From positions 310,001-374,000 of the forward strand of contig NZ_VCED01000001.1 in assembly GCF_006384255.1 (NCBI RefSeq): 64,000 bases of DNA, given 5' to 3'. Position 1 is the first letter of the stretch. Each line of letters starts with the position of its first letter. Below are positions 19,742-30,097 of the stretch, in pieces. Position numbers and translations under genes: made by a program. Below the pieces are notes generated by a model that was given only the letters and a program-made list of their open reading frames with translations, had not been told where the DNA came from and made no database searches. This DNA is from Haemophilus seminalis. Its GTDB lineage: Bacteria > Pseudomonadota > Gammaproteobacteria > Enterobacterales > Pasteurellaceae.

Positions 19742-20944
19742 CTATTTTCCCATAGATTTTTTAAGATTTCGGCTGGTTAGAAAGTAATACGCCAACACGG
19801 AAATCGCAACACATGCCCCCATAGTAAAGAGCATTGGTGCGGCAGTATCCATTTTCATTGACGCGACTAAACTTCCCATAATTGCACCCACTGCAAAACG
19901 TACGCTACCAATCAAAGAATTTGCTGTTCCCGCCATTTGAGGACATCTTTCTAAAGCTGATGCCATTGCATTTGATGAAATTACTGGGTTTGGACCGACG
20001 AAAAAGGCGATGCCAATTGCCATTGGCCAAAAACCGAGATCTAAAAGTGCGGTCAAAATTAGCCACATTCCAGAAAGGAATTGAATTGTGAGGGCTATCC
20101 GTAACATTGTTTCTGCGCCCACTTTAGTGACAAATCGGCTATTCAAAAAGGAGGCAAAGATCATTGTAACGATATTCATCATGAAGAAGTAACCGAACTG
20201 ATCGACGGGAACCCCATAAATGCCGATATAGACAATTGATCCTGCAGTCACAAAAGCAAACAACCCGCCAAAGCCAAAAGAGGCGGCAAACATGTAGCCA
20301 AGCACTTCTTTTTGCTTCCAAAGCAGAAGAAAATTGCGAGCAATAATATTTAAGCGCAGCGGAATGCGATTTTCTTTTTTATGGGTTTCTGGAATGATGA
20401 AAAAGACCAATGCTGCGGCTAATAATCCCACGAGCGAAATAACGTAAAAAATCGCGTGCCAGTGGAAAAATTTAACGATGTAACCACCAATAATTGGCGC
20501 AACTAAAGGCGCAAGCATAAATACTAACGTGATGGTGGACATCACTTTGGATAGCTGATCTTTACTAAATAAATCACGCAATAATGCGCCTGAAAGCACA
20601 ACTGGTGCGGCACCAAAGAAACCTTGCACAAAACGAAGTGCGGTGAAATTTCCGACTGAATTTATTTCGGTGAGCACTAAAGCTGTGAGTGCACCTACAA
20701 TGACTCCGAGTAAAATGATCGGTTTTCGTCCGAAACTATCACCAAAAGGCCCCCAGAAAAGCTGACCAAACGCCATGCCATAAGCAAAAGAAGTGAGCGT
20801 GTGTTGTACTTGCTCTGGACTCACACCGAGATCTTTCGCAATTTCTAAAAAAGACGGCAAATACATATCCACGCCAAAAGGCGGTAGCATGGAGAGAATA
20901 CCGAGCGTAAGAATAAAGATAAAAGTAGATTTTTGTTGACTCAT
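19742..20944 (-). CDS. bcr: Bcr/CflA-family multidrug efflux transporter
   Basis: 400 aa, 12 transmembrane segments, MFS. Drug/H+ antiporter of the inner membrane, with the MFS motif A region FGDSFGRKPIILLG between TM2 and TM3 and the motif C-like block LRFVQGFFGAAPVVLSG. It follows rsuA by one nucleotide, as in enterobacteria where rsuA and bcr are also adjacent, indicating a shared transcript. Confidence 0.92.
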   Translation of the reverse strand: MSQQKSTFIFILTLGILSMLPPFGVDMYLPSFLEIAKDLGVSPEQVQHTLTSFAYGMAFGQLFWGPFGDSFGRKPIILLGVIVGALTALVLTEINSVGNFTALRFVQGFFGAAPVVLSGALLRDLFSKDQLSKVMSTITLVFMLAPLVAPIIGGYIVKFFHWHAIFYVISLVGLLAAALVFFIIPETHKKENRIPLRLNIIARNFLLLWKQKEVLGYMFAASFGFGGLFAFVTAGSIVYIGIYGVPVDQFGYFFMMNIVTMIFASFLNSRFVTKVGAETMLRIALTIQFLSGMWLILTALLDLGFWPMAIGIAFFVGPNPVISSNAMASALERCPQMAGTANSLIGSVRFAVGAIMGSLVASMKMDTAAPMLFTMGACVAISVLAYYFLTSRNLKKSMGK

Positions 20945-20945
20945 C

Positions 20946-21644
20946 TTATTTCACCAAACTTTCGATTTCACTTTGAGTCAATGGGCGGAATTCGCCTTCT
21001 TCTAAGGATTGATCCAGCACAACATCCCCAATTTTCCAGCGATGTAATCCAACGACTTTATTCCCAAGTGCGGCAAACATACGTTTTACTTGATGATAGC
21101 GACCTTCAGAAATGGTCAGATTCACATTGTAATCATCTAAGATTTCTAATTTTGCTGGTTTAGTAGGTTCTTTTTCTCCGCGTAATAAAATACCTTCTGC
21201 ACAAGCTGTTGCGTAATTTTCTTCTACGGGATCAGCTAATGTCACCAAATAGGTTTTTTCACAATGATGTTTTGGCGAAGTGATGCGATGTGACCATTGT
21301 CCATCATCGGTAAGCAATACGAGACCTGTCGTATTCATGTCTAAGCGACCCGCGCTATGTAATTTTCCAGCCAAAGGGTAATCGAAAAATTGATAAATTG
21401 TTGGATAGTCGCCGTCATCATTAGAACAAACACAGCCTTGTGGCTTATGCAACATAAAATATTGACCTTCTTCTACCCAAGTTAATAATTCATCTTCAAA
21501 ATAAATTTCGTCTTCTTGTGAAATTTGTACTGAGCCACTTTTGACAATTTCACCATTAATTTTTACCGCACTTTGGCGGATTGCTTTTGTTGCTTGAGAA
21601 CGCGTTAATCCTGTATTTTCAGCAATAAATTTATCTAATCTCAT
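20946..21644 (-). CDS. rsuA: 16S rRNA pseudouridine-516 synthase
   Basis: 232 aa. An N-terminal S4 RNA-binding domain (MRLDKFIAENTGLTRSQATKAIR) precedes the pseudouridine synthase core, with the catalytic Asp in GRLDMNTTGLVLLTDDG and the late block EGRYHQVKRMFAALGNKVVGLHR. It modifies U516 of 16S rRNA. First gene of the rsuA-bcr pair. Confidence 0.94.
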   Translation of the reverse strand: MRLDKFIAENTGLTRSQATKAIRQSAVKINGEIVKSGSVQISQEDEIYFEDELLTWVEEGQYFMLHKPQGCVCSNDDGDYPTIYQFFDYPLAGKLHSAGRLDMNTTGLVLLTDDGQWSHRITSPKHHCEKTYLVTLADPVEENYATACAEGILLRGEKEPTKPAKLEILDDYNVNLTISEGRYHQVKRMFAALGNKVVGLHRWKIGDVVLDQSLEEGEFRPLTQSEIESLVK

Positions 21645-21706
21645 TATGTTTTCTCTTGTTAAAATTCGCTAGGCATTGTACAGGTTTTTGCTTTTAGAAC
21701 GAAACA

Positions 21707-21730
21707 AAAAAGGCTGCAATGCAGCCTTTA
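21707..21730 (-). terminator. Terminator after the DUF1919 gene
   Basis: On the minus strand AAAGGCTGC-ATT-GCAGCCTTT followed by TTT, 5 nt after the stop at 21735. Confidence 0.8.
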
Positions 21731-21734
21731 TCTA

Positions 21735-22355
21735 TTAAGCTTGATTAAACCACTTCACGTAATCGAATTGATCGTAATATTTTTTCCCAGTCCAGCCAGA
21801 AAATTCAAAAATATCGCCCACCTGATTTTGCTTCTCGAAGCCTTTTATATAATAAGCTGATTTAAAAGCAGGGTAGGGGTTGTGAGTAAAAATCACTTTA
21901 TTTTTGAAAGGGAGTTGATCAAAAAGTTGAATGTCTTTTTCGGTTACACCATCTCGATCTGTCATCATAATAAAAAGATTATCGAAATTCATTCGTGATG
22001 TGCGAAGTTGCCATTTTTCATTGGCTTCTTGATCACTGTGATAGTGCATAAAATGAATTTCAAGATCCGCAAGTTTCCCCACTGGATAACTTTTTTCTGT
22101 TTTTACGAATGTGAGAGGTTGTGTGAGATAGAAATCCATATTTTGTAAATAACGTAAAAAATCCTGTGGCGAGAGATAGAGATTCACAAAAGGGGAATTA
22201 AACGGCTGGTGCAAATCATGTAAGATAAAAGCCCCCACGCAATTGGCAGAAATGACAGTCATGCCTTGGTTAGTCAATTTACGTTGTAATGAACGATTGA
22301 TAAAAAATCTTTGGCATTTATTCACCGCACTTTTGATTTTTTGAAATGGGTTCAT
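21735..22355 (-). CDS. DUF1919-family protein
   Basis: 206 aa. Matches the DUF1919 family often found with surface polysaccharide or lipooligosaccharide genes: NRSLQRKLTNQGMTVISANCVGAFILHDL, SPFVNLYLSPQDFLRYL, FMMTDRDGV-type loop, VIFTHNPYPAFKSAYYIKGFE. The biochemical role is not established. It is soluble with no signal peptide. It is a single-gene transcript with its own terminator. Confidence 0.75.
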   Translation of the reverse strand: MNPFQKIKSAVNKCQRFFINRSLQRKLTNQGMTVISANCVGAFILHDLHQPFNSPFVNLYLSPQDFLRYLQNMDFYLTQPLTFVKTEKSYPVGKLADLEIHFMHYHSDQEANEKWQLRTSRMNFDNLFIMMTDRDGVTEKDIQLFDQLPFKNKVIFTHNPYPAFKSAYYIKGFEKQNQVGDIFEFSGWTGKKYYDQFDYVKWFNQA

Positions 22356-22500
22356 TTTCTTATCCTCTATGATTTTATTGTGAAAATCGTACCTTTTTTG
22401 CTGAAAAATGAAAAGTCTAGCTAATGCCTCGCATCAAAAAATTTTGTAATGATTTTGTGAAAATTTGCAGTCTGTCACAATTTTTTAGATAAAAAACCGC

Positions 22501-22506
22501 TATAAT
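22501..22506 (+). promoter_or_regulatory. maeB -10 element
   Basis: Perfect TATAAT 46 bp upstream of the maeB ATG. No convincing -35 at the right spacing, so the promoter may be activator-dependent. Confidence 0.35.
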
Positions 22507-22551
22507 CGACGTAATATTTCAATCCTGTTTCAATAAAATGGAGCATTTATT

Positions 22552-24822
22552 ATGAGCGAACAATTACGTCAAGCTGCCTTGGATTTCCACGAATTTCCAA
22601 TTCCGGGAAAAATCGAAGTTACCCCAACAAAATCATTAGCAACACAACGCGATCTGGCTTTAGCTTATTCACCCGGTGTGGCTGAGCCTTGTTTAGAAAT
22701 TGAAAAAGATCCTGCAGCCTCTTACAAATATACGGCGCGTGGCAATTTAGTGGCGGTGATTTCCAATGGTACAGCGGTACTTGGTCTTGGTAATATCGGC
22801 GCGCTTGCCGGCAAACCTGTAATGGAAGGGAAGGGCGTATTGTTCAAAAAATTTGCTGGTATCAATGTATTTGATATTGAAGTGAATGAACATGATCCCG
22901 ATAAACTTGTTGATATTATTGCTTCGTTAGAGCCAACTTTCGGTGGGGTCAATTTAGAAGATATTAAAGCACCGGAATGTTTCTATATTGAACAAAAATT
23001 GCGTGAGAGAATGAACATTCCTGTATTCCATGATGATCAACATGGTACGGCGATCATCAGTGCTGCCGCGATCATCAATTCTCTTCGTATTGTAGGTAAA
23101 AAAATTGAAGATGTTCGACTTGTTGCGTCTGGTGCGGGCGCTGCATCTATTGCGTGCTTGAACTTATTGCTTTCTTTAGGTATGAAACGTGAAAACATCA
23201 CGGTTTGCGACTCTAAAGGCGTGGTATATAAAGGTCGTGATGACAAAATGGATCAAACCAAAAAAGATTATGCAATTGAAGATAATGGCTGGCGTAAACT
23301 TGGTGATGCGATTCCAAATGCAGATATTTTCTTAGGTTGTTCTGCAGCTGGTGCGCTTACACAAGATATGGTGAAAACCATGGCTGCGCATCCAATTATT
23401 CTTGCTTTGGCTAACCCAAATCCTGAAATTACCCCGCCAGAAGCGAAAGCGGTTCGTCCTGATGCGATTGTATGTACAGGCCGTTCTGATTATCCAAACC
23501 AAGTAAATAACGTGCTTTGTTTCCCATTCATTTTCCGTGGCGCATTAGATGTGGGTGCAACCACTATTAATGAAGAAATGAAACGTGCAGCAGTTTATGC
23601 GATCGCTGATCTTGCATTAGAAGAGCAAAACGAAGTGGTAACTTCAGCTTACGGTGGTGAAGGGGCGACATTTGGTGCCGATTATGTGATTCCTCGCCCA
23701 TTCGATCCTCGCTTAATTGTGCGTATCGCACCAGCGGTAGCAAAAGCCGCAATGGAATCAGGTGTGGCAACTCGTCCAATCCAAAATTGGGATGCTTATG
23801 TTGAAAAACTAACTCAGTTTGTTTACAAAACGAGCTTGTTTATGCGCCCTATTTTCAGCCAAGCAAAAGCGGCAAAACAACGCATTATTTTAGCGGAAGG
23901 GGAAGAAAATAAAGCATTGCATGCCACCCAAGAAGTGATTTCAATGGGCTTGGCAAATCCAATTTTAATTGGTCGCCGCAGTGTGATTGAAGAAAAAATT
24001 AAAAAACTTGGTTTACGTTTAACCGCCGGTGTCGATTTTGAAATTGTGGATAACGAAGATAATCCTCGCTATGAAGAATGTTGGAAACACTACTACGAGC
24101 TTACCAAACGTAAAGGCATTACACCTGCAATCGCAAAACGTGTCGTGCGTTCTAACACCACCGTATTAGCTTCTACGTTACTTAGTTTAGGTTATGCAGA
24201 TGCTTTAGTATGCGGCTTATTTGGTTCATACGGAAAACATCTTGCATCTATTCGCGATATTATTGGCTTAAAAGATGGCGTGAAAACTTCCGCGGCTTTA
24301 AATAGCCTTGTATTACCGACTGGTAACGTGTTCTTAACTGATACTCACGTAAACAGTAATCCAACAACAGAAGAATTAGCTGAAATTACCTTAATGGCAG
24401 CAGAAGAAATCCATCGTTTCGGTATTGAACCTGCAGTTGCATTGCTTTCTCATTCTAATTTTGGTTCATCTAATTCATTAGGTGCACCAAAAATGCGTGA
24501 AGTGTTACAGATCGTCAAAGAGCGTAATCCGCACTTAATGATCGATGGTGAAATGCGTGGCGATTTAGCGATGAATGAAGCTCACCGCAAAGAAGTCATG
24601 CCTGATAGCCCATTGAAAGGAAGTGCTAATTTATTAGTATTCCCTGATTTGAGTTCATCACGTATTAGTTATAGCTTATTACGCGGAACCACTACGGCAA
24701 TTACTGTTGGCCCAATCTTAATGGGTATGAACAAATCTGCGCATATTCTTAATCCGGGGGCATCTGTTCGCCGTATTATTAATATGGTAGCCTATGCGGC
24801 AGTAAAGGCTCAGCAAGAGTAA
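22552..24822 (+). CDS. maeB: NADP-dependent malic enzyme with phosphotransacetylase-like domain
   Basis: 756 aa. Oxidative decarboxylation of malate to pyruvate, supplying NADPH. The N-terminal malic enzyme domain (to about 425) shows [31 protein letters not shown] and the dinucleotide-binding [17 protein letters not shown]. The C-terminal half (about 430-756) is a phosphotransacetylase-like regulatory domain, known to sense acetyl-CoA in E. coli MaeB. Full length. GGAG precedes the ATG. Confidence 0.96.
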   Translation: MSEQLRQAALDFHEFPIPGKIEVTPTKSLATQRDLALAYSPGVAEPCLEIEKDPAASYKYTARGNLVAVISNGTAVLGLGNIGALAGKPVMEGKGVLFKKFAGINVFDIEVNEHDPDKLVDIIASLEPTFGGVNLEDIKAPECFYIEQKLRERMNIPVFHDDQHGTAIISAAAIINSLRIVGKKIEDVRLVASGAGAASIACLNLLLSLGMKRENITVCDSKGVVYKGRDDKMDQTKKDYAIEDNGWRKLGDAIPNADIFLGCSAAGALTQDMVKTMAAHPIILALANPNPEITPPEAKAVRPDAIVCTGRSDYPNQVNNVLCFPFIFRGALDVGATTINEEMKRAAVYAIADLALEEQNEVVTSAYGGEGATFGADYVIPRPFDPRLIVRIAPAVAKAAMESGVATRPIQNWDAYVEKLTQFVYKTSLFMRPIFSQAKAAKQRIILAEGEENKALHATQEVISMGLANPILIGRRSVIEEKIKKLGLRLTAGVDFEIVDNEDNPRYEECWKHYYELTKRKGITPAIAKRVVRSNTTVLASTLLSLGYADALVCGLFGSYGKHLASIRDIIGLKDGVKTSAALNSLVLPTGNVFLTDTHVNSNPTTEELAEITLMAAEEIHRFGIEPAVALLSHSNFGSSNSLGAPKMREVLQIVKERNPHLMIDGEMRGDLAMNEAHRKEVMPDSPLKGSANLLVFPDLSSSRISYSLLRGTTTAITVGPILMGMNKSAHILNPGASVRRIINMVAYAAVKAQQE

Positions 24823-24843
24823 TGGATAAATGAAATATAAATT

Positions 24844-24875
24844 AGGCTCCGTTATTAATTGCGGGGCCTTTTATA
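24844..24875 (+). terminator. maeB terminator
   Basis: AGGCTCCG (24844-24851) pairs with CGGGGCCT (24862-24869), with one T-G wobble, followed by TTTTAT. Confidence 0.75.
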
Positions 24876-24901
24876 TGAAGTGATTCTAGATTCTAAATAT
24901 T

Positions 24902-26032
24902 TTATAAATCAAAATCGCCAAAATCCTTGGTATCTACTTTGGAATCAATTTGACCAACAAGGTAAGAACTTACTTCCACTTCTTGTGGTGCCACTTGTAC
25001 ATTGTCAGAAACAAGCCATGCGTTAATCCATGGAATTGGGTTAGAACGTGCACCAAATGGTAATGGAAGACCAACAGCTTGCATACGGATATTGGTGATG
25101 TATTCTACGTATTGCACCAAAATATCTTTGTTTAAACCAATCATTGAACCGTCTTTGAACAAGTAATCTGCCCATTCTTTTTCTTGTTCCGCTGCCGCTA
25201 AGAATAAATCATAGGCTTCTTGTTTACATTCTTCCGCAATTTCAGCCATTTCAGGATCGTCTTGTCCTGCCGCCATGATGTTTAAAATGTGCTGCGTACC
25301 AGTTAAGTGTAGGGCTTCATCACGTGCGATAAATTTAATGATTTTCGCATTGCCTTCCATTAATTGACGTTCTGCAAAGGCAAATGAGCAAGCGAAGGAT
25401 ACATAGAAACGAATAGCTTCAAGTGCATTCACACTCATCAAGCAAAGGTAAAGTTGTTTTTTCAAATTACGTAATGTCACAACACATTCTTTACCATCTA
25501 CCGTGTAAGTACCTTCGCCGTATAGGCTGTAAAGTTGGCTGTCGCGGATTAAATCGTCGTAGTAAGAAGAAATATCGCGCGCACGTTTGATGATTTCTTC
25601 GTTAGTTACGATGTCGTCAAACACGATAGACGGATCGTTCACGATATTACGAATAATGTGGGTATAAGAGCGAGAGTGGATGGTTTCAGAGAATGTCCAA
25701 GTCTCAATCCAAGTTTCTAATTCCGGAATCGACACCAACGGCAACAATGCCACGTTTGGACTACGACCCTGAATAGAATCTAATAAGGTTTGATATTTTA
25801 AGTTACTGATGAAAATGTGTTTTTCATGCTCAGGTAACGCAGCATAATCAATACGGTCTTGTGATACATCCACTTCTTCTGGACGCCAGAAGAAAGAAAG
25901 TTGTTTTTCAATGAGCTTTTCAAACGTCTCATATTTTTGTTGATCGTAACGCGCAACGTTAACGTTTTGACCAAAGAACATCGGTTCTTTTAACTGGTCG
26001 TTTTTGTTTTGTGAGAAAGTGGTGTATGCCAT
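24902..26032 (-). CDS. nrdB: Class Ia ribonucleotide reductase beta subunit
   Basis: 376 aa. Holds the diiron-tyrosyl radical cofactor. Iron ligands are recognisable in the [11 protein letters not shown] and [12 protein letters not shown] blocks. The C-terminal peptide KDFGDFDL is the NrdA-docking tail. In most relatives nrdB directly follows nrdA. Here a 505-aa ATPase gene separates them, ending 16 nt before the nrdB start. AAGGA precedes the ATG. Confidence 0.97.
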   Translation of the reverse strand: MAYTTFSQNKNDQLKEPMFFGQNVNVARYDQQKYETFEKLIEKQLSFFWRPEEVDVSQDRIDYAALPEHEKHIFISNLKYQTLLDSIQGRSPNVALLPLVSIPELETWIETWTFSETIHSRSYTHIIRNIVNDPSIVFDDIVTNEEIIKRARDISSYYDDLIRDSQLYSLYGEGTYTVDGKECVVTLRNLKKQLYLCLMSVNALEAIRFYVSFACSFAFAERQLMEGNAKIIKFIARDEALHLTGTQHILNIMAAGQDDPEMAEIAEECKQEAYDLFLAAAEQEKEWADYLFKDGSMIGLNKDILVQYVEYITNIRMQAVGLPLPFGARSNPIPWINAWLVSDNVQVAPQEVEVSSYLVGQIDSKVDTKDFGDFDL

Positions 26033-26048
26033 TTTATTTGTCCTTGAA

Positions 26049-27566
26049 TTATTTTAAACCTAAATATCTTTTTACAGCTTTATGAATTATAAAATCTTTT
26101 TCATAATCTATATTAGGATTTCCTCTGAAGGAAAATTGATACATATTTCTATTAAACTTATTAAATACATTACCTATAAAGCCAATTCGATATAATATTT
26201 CTAATAATGGTTTTATATCCTTATCTAATAAGTGTTTTTCATTTTCGGTCTCAGAGAAATGGTTTCTGATATATGTAATTCTTTCCTCAAAGTCTTTATA
26301 GGTGAAAAACTCTTTGAATCCATTAAATATACGCTGGATACCATTTATCTCACTGCCTGAATATCTCACTCTTAACTCTTCAACTAATTCATTCCAAGAT
26401 GAACTAGAGTAGTCATATTGTATAGAGTCAAACATTTCGTGTTCAAATTTTTCTTTTTCTCCACCTTGTTTTTGTGCAAGAGTCAAAAATCTTACGATAT
26501 CTCTAGGTCTATACCAAGAATGATGAAGAATATATTTTCGAGTATCATCCCTTTGTATTTTGGGTGGAAATAGGTTGCTCCACACGTCTTTTACTTGACA
26601 ATTAAGTTGGTAGGCTAGGCGTTTTGTTATTACATTAAGTAATGGCTGATTTTCATCATTTCCTGCACCATACCAAGACAGACTTTCTCCAAAGTCAGAT
26701 AATGATTTATTTAGTTCATCTCCTGAAATTGCTAGCAGTACTTCTGAACGTATAGCTGAATATATAAATACATTAAATCTCTTTCTTCTGCAAATACCAT
26801 TGATTTTTTCTATTGAAAGTATTAGATCTTTAATTAAATTTGCATCCTTTTTATATTGTTTCTTTTTAATATAGTTAAGTTCGAGCTCATCAAAAAATAT
26901 ATTAAGGTTTTGAGTGGATGACTCTAATTCTTCAAAAAGTTCATCTATTTCGTATATGTACTCTTTGAAATCTATCTTAATTTCATCTTCTTTTTTATCA
27001 AATCCTAATTGAGCAGATAATTCAGTATGCTCAAATAATTTTAGAGATATTGATAAATTTCCATTTTTTATCTTTGGAAATAAACTTGATGTTTTTTTAA
27101 TTGCTAAAACTTTTTTTGAGAAGATACTCCATGTGTTATTTCTCTGAAATAATTCAATTTCTTTTTTATTTTGAAAAAAAACTATTTCAGAGTATATGAA
27201 CCAGCGCCAAAGATCTTTATAATCTTTTTCTTCATTAATATTATCCGTATCATACACATTAGTTTTACTCAGTCCTGCACTGATATCTTTATTTCCTAGA
27301 TCTGATTTAAATAATATAAACTTTGAATAAGTATCTGGGTCTTCCTCTAGTTTTATAGATATATATCTAAGTAAAGCTGTTTTTCCTGTGCCTTTTAGCC
27401 CAGTTATAAAGTATCGTTGTCTTTCATAAAATTTTTGAAAGTTAAAATTAGGAGGTATAACGTATGAATTAATAAAAATATCTCTAACATCATCAGTATC
27501 TTCAATTAGTTCATTTTTTGCATCTAAATTACCTAATTGCAAATCTTTTAATTTAAAATTACTCAT
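26049..27566 (-). CDS. P-loop ATPase inserted in the nrdA-nrdB operon
   Basis: 505 aa from the ATG at 27566, chosen because GAGGAAATA directly precedes it. A longer open frame overlaps the 3' end of nrdA. Walker A is GLKGTGKT (residues 56-63, K62) and Walker B is IFFDELE with D226/E227, giving an STAND/KAP-like or Sll1717-type P-loop ATPase with a long helical C-terminal part. No nuclease, protease or TIR signature is visible to me. The gene is visibly more AT-rich than nrdA and nrdB and has no uptake signal core that I can see, which points to recent acquisition. The 16-nt gaps on both sides imply co-transcription with the reductase. ATPases of this sort are frequent in defence islands; a defence role here is inference. 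Confidence 0.72.
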   Translation of the reverse strand: MSNFKLKDLQLGNLDAKNELIEDTDDVRDIFINSYVIPPNFNFQKFYERQRYFITGLKGTGKTALLRYISIKLEEDPDTYSKFILFKSDLGNKDISAGLSKTNVYDTDNINEEKDYKDLWRWFIYSEIVFFQNKKEIELFQRNNTWSIFSKKVLAIKKTSSLFPKIKNGNLSISLKLFEHTELSAQLGFDKKEDEIKIDFKEYIYEIDELFEELESSTQNLNIFFDELELNYIKKKQYKKDANLIKDLILSIEKINGICRRKRFNVFIYSAIRSEVLLAISGDELNKSLSDFGESLSWYGAGNDENQPLLNVITKRLAYQLNCQVKDVWSNLFPPKIQRDDTRKYILHHSWYRPRDIVRFLTLAQKQGGEKEKFEHEMFDSIQYDYSSSSWNELVEELRVRYSGSEINGIQRIFNGFKEFFTYKDFEERITYIRNHFSETENEKHLLDKDIKPLLEILYRIGFIGNVFNKFNRNMYQFSFRGNPNIDYEKDFIIHKAVKRYLGLK

Positions 27567-27582
27567 TATTTCCTCGCATAGG

Positions 27583-29853
27583 TTAAATCTTACACGCCCC
27601 ACCAGCACATCCGTCATCAAGATCTTCTTGAGCATCTTCGGCACCATCACGGGTGTTTTGATAGTAAAGAGTTTTTAAGCCGTATTTGTAAGCGGTTAAA
27701 AGATCTTTTAACAACACTTTCATCGGTACTTTACCGTCTTCAAAACGTTTCGGATCGTAGTTGGTGTTGGCAGAGATCGCTTGGTCTACGAATTTTTGCA
27801 TAATACCGACTAGGTGTAAGTAGCCGTCATTACTTGGGATATCCCAAAGTAATTCGTAGTTGTCGCTTAAGTTTTCGTATTCAGGTACAACTTGTTTTAG
27901 GATACCATCTTTTGACGCTTTAATACTTACATGACCACGCGGTGGCTCAATACCATTAGTCGCATTGGAAATTTGCGATGATGTTTCCGATGGCATTAAG
28001 GCGGTTAATGTTGAGTTACGTAAACCAAATTCTTGAATATCTTTACGCAAACTTTCCCAATCATAACGTAATGGCTCTTGCGTTAAGGCATCTAAATCTT
28101 TCTTATAGGTATCAATAGGTAAAATGCCTTTTGCATAAGTGGTTTCATTGAAGTATTCGCAAGCACCTTGCTCTTTTGCTAAGTTCATAGAGGCTTTCAA
28201 TAAATAATATTGAATGGCTTCAAAAGTGCGGTGAGTTAAATCGTTAGCTGAACCATCAGAATAACGAACGCCATTTTTTGCAAGATAATAAGCATAGTTA
28301 ATGACACCGATACCTAATGCACGACGAGCAAGTGAACTACGTTTTGCCGCCACAACAGGGTAATCTTGATAATCTAATAATGCATCAAGTGAACGTACAG
28401 CAAGATCGGCAAGTTTTTCTAATTCATCTAGGTTTTCAATCTTACCTAAGTTAAATGCAGAAAGAGTACAAAGTGCAATTTCTCCATTTTCATCATTAAT
28501 GTGCTGAAGTGGTTTCGTTGGTAACGCGATTTCTAAACATAAGTTAGATTGGCGAACTGGTGCCACTTGTGGATCAAACGGAGAGTGAGTATTACAGTGG
28601 TCTACGTTTTGAATGTAGATACGGCCTGTTGATGCACGTTCTTGCATTAATAAAGAGAAAATCTCAACGGCTTTGACGGTGCGTTTGCGGATAGTTGGAT
28701 CTTGTTCGTATTTTACGTAAAGTTCTTCAAATTTGTCTTGATCCGCAAAGAATGCTTCATAAAGTCCAGGTACATCTGATGGACTGAATAAAGTAATCTC
28801 GCCACCTTTAATTAAGCGTTGATACATTAATTTGTTTAATTGGATGCCATAATCCATATGACGAACGCGGTTGTCTTCTACACCACGGTTATTTTTTAAT
28901 ACAAGTAAGCTTTCTGCTTCTAAGTGCCAAATTGGGTAATAAAGTGTCGCAGCACCGCCACGAACGCCACCTTGTGAGCAAGATTTTACCGCGGTTTGGA
29001 AATATTTATAGAATGGAATACAACCCGTATGGAATGCTTCACCGCCACGAATCTCACTACCTAATGCACGAATTGCACCAGCATTGATACCAATCCCTGC
29101 ACGTTGTGAAACATATTTCACAATAGCTGATGCCGTTGCATTGATTGAATCTAAGCTGTCATCACATTCAATTAATACGCAAGAGCTGAACTGACGAGTC
29201 GGTGTGCGCACCCCCGCCATAATTGGCGTTGGTAAGGAGATTTTGAAGGTAGATGTTGCATCGTAGAAACGTTTCACATAATCCAAACGTGTTTCTTTTG
29301 GATATTTAGAGAATAAACTTGCGGCAACCAGTAAATAGAGGAATTGTGCTGATTCGTAGATTTCTCCCGTCACACGGTTTTGTACTAAATACTTACCTTC
29401 TAATTGTTTTACGGCAGCATAAGAGAATGTCATATCACGCCAATGGTCGATGAAATTGTCCATTTCATCCCATTCTTCGCGGGTATAATCATCCAATAAG
29501 GCATGATCGTATTTTCCCATGCGCACTAATTTTTTGACGTGATCGTATAAACGAGGGGGATCAAAATGACCGTAGGCTTTTTTACGTAAATGGAAAATCG
29601 CTAAGCGAGCAGCTAAAAATTGATAATCAGGCGTATCTTTGCTGATTAAATCTGCGGCTGCTTTAATAATGGTTTCGTGAATGTCTGAAGTACGAATGCC
29701 TTCATAAAATTGAATGTGTGAGCGAAGCTCAACTTGGGAAACAGACACATTGTCTAGACCTTCTGCTGCCCATGTAATAACACGGTGGATTTTATCAAGA
29801 TTGATTTGTTCTTGCGTGCCATCACGCTTGGTTACCATTAAGCTTTTATTCAT
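27583..29853 (-). CDS. nrdA: Class Ia ribonucleotide reductase alpha subunit
   Basis: 756 aa, full length. Reduces ribonucleoside diphosphates to deoxy forms. The N-terminal ATP-cone is TKRDGTQEQINLDKIHRVI. Catalytic Cys residues lie in SSCVLIECDDS and SNLCLEI, and the C-terminal redox pair is in CAGGACKI. The 3' end is intact, so the insertion downstream did not disrupt it. Confidence 0.97.
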   Translation of the reverse strand: MNKSLMVTKRDGTQEQINLDKIHRVITWAAEGLDNVSVSQVELRSHIQFYEGIRTSDIHETIIKAAADLISKDTPDYQFLAARLAIFHLRKKAYGHFDPPRLYDHVKKLVRMGKYDHALLDDYTREEWDEMDNFIDHWRDMTFSYAAVKQLEGKYLVQNRVTGEIYESAQFLYLLVAASLFSKYPKETRLDYVKRFYDATSTFKISLPTPIMAGVRTPTRQFSSCVLIECDDSLDSINATASAIVKYVSQRAGIGINAGAIRALGSEIRGGEAFHTGCIPFYKYFQTAVKSCSQGGVRGGAATLYYPIWHLEAESLLVLKNNRGVEDNRVRHMDYGIQLNKLMYQRLIKGGEITLFSPSDVPGLYEAFFADQDKFEELYVKYEQDPTIRKRTVKAVEIFSLLMQERASTGRIYIQNVDHCNTHSPFDPQVAPVRQSNLCLEIALPTKPLQHINDENGEIALCTLSAFNLGKIENLDELEKLADLAVRSLDALLDYQDYPVVAAKRSSLARRALGIGVINYAYYLAKNGVRYSDGSANDLTHRTFEAIQYYLLKASMNLAKEQGACEYFNETTYAKGILPIDTYKKDLDALTQEPLRYDWESLRKDIQEFGLRNSTLTALMPSETSSQISNATNGIEPPRGHVSIKASKDGILKQVVPEYENLSDNYELLWDIPSNDGYLHLVGIMQKFVDQAISANTNYDPKRFEDGKVPMKVLLKDLLTAYKYGLKTLYYQNTRDGAEDAQEDLDDGCAGGACKI

Positions 29854-29884
29854 TGTACGACCCTTGTTATTATGGCGATGTTAA

Positions 29885-29931
29885 ACACAAGATATAGTGT
29901 TTGTAATAAAATCAAGCACAAGGTAATGTGT
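29885..29931 (-). promoter_or_regulatory. Two NrdR boxes upstream of nrdA
   Basis: ACACAAGATATAGTGT at 29885-29900 and GCACAAGGTAATGTGT at 29916-29931 both resemble the NrdR consensus (acaCwAtATaTwGtgt). Their starts are exactly 31 bp apart, about three helical turns, the spacing typical for paired NrdR sites. They lie 32-78 bp upstream of nrdA, overlapping the expected promoter. The ATPase gene in the operon would be under the same control. Confidence 0.8.
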
Positions 29932-29934
29932 TTT

Positions 29935-29968
29935 TTGCTTGAGATCAAGCAATAAATTTTTTGCTTGA
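29935..29968. repeat. TTGCTTGA repeats upstream of the NrdR boxes
   Basis: TTGCTTGA at 29935-29942, its inverted copy TCAAGCAA at 29945-29952 and a further direct copy at 29961-29968. The first pair makes a perfect palindrome with a 2-bp centre, a possible binding site of another regulator of nrdA. No known consensus is assigned. Confidence 0.4.
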
Positions 29969-30052
29969 ATTATTGACAATAGGTAACTTATTTAAAAATA
30001 AACGGTTTTTTCGAAGAGCAAAAAAATCAAATTTTTTACTTGTAAAAATGAG

Positions 30053-30092
30053 AAAAGTGCGGTTGAAATTCGTTGAATTTTTACCGCACTTT
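30053..30092 (-). terminator. Paired-uptake-signal terminator after dolP
   Basis: AAAAGTGCGGTT at 30053-30064 and ACCGCACTT at 30083-30091 form an inverted pair just after the dolP stop at 30098. Confidence 0.65.
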
Positions 30093-30097
30093 GAAGA

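Noticed and set aside
26049-27566. Group I intron, intein or homing endonuclease in the nrd operon
   Set aside because: Ribonucleotide reductase genes often host these, but both nrdA and nrdB are uninterrupted and the ORF shows a P-loop ATPase rather than HNH or LAGLIDADG motifs.
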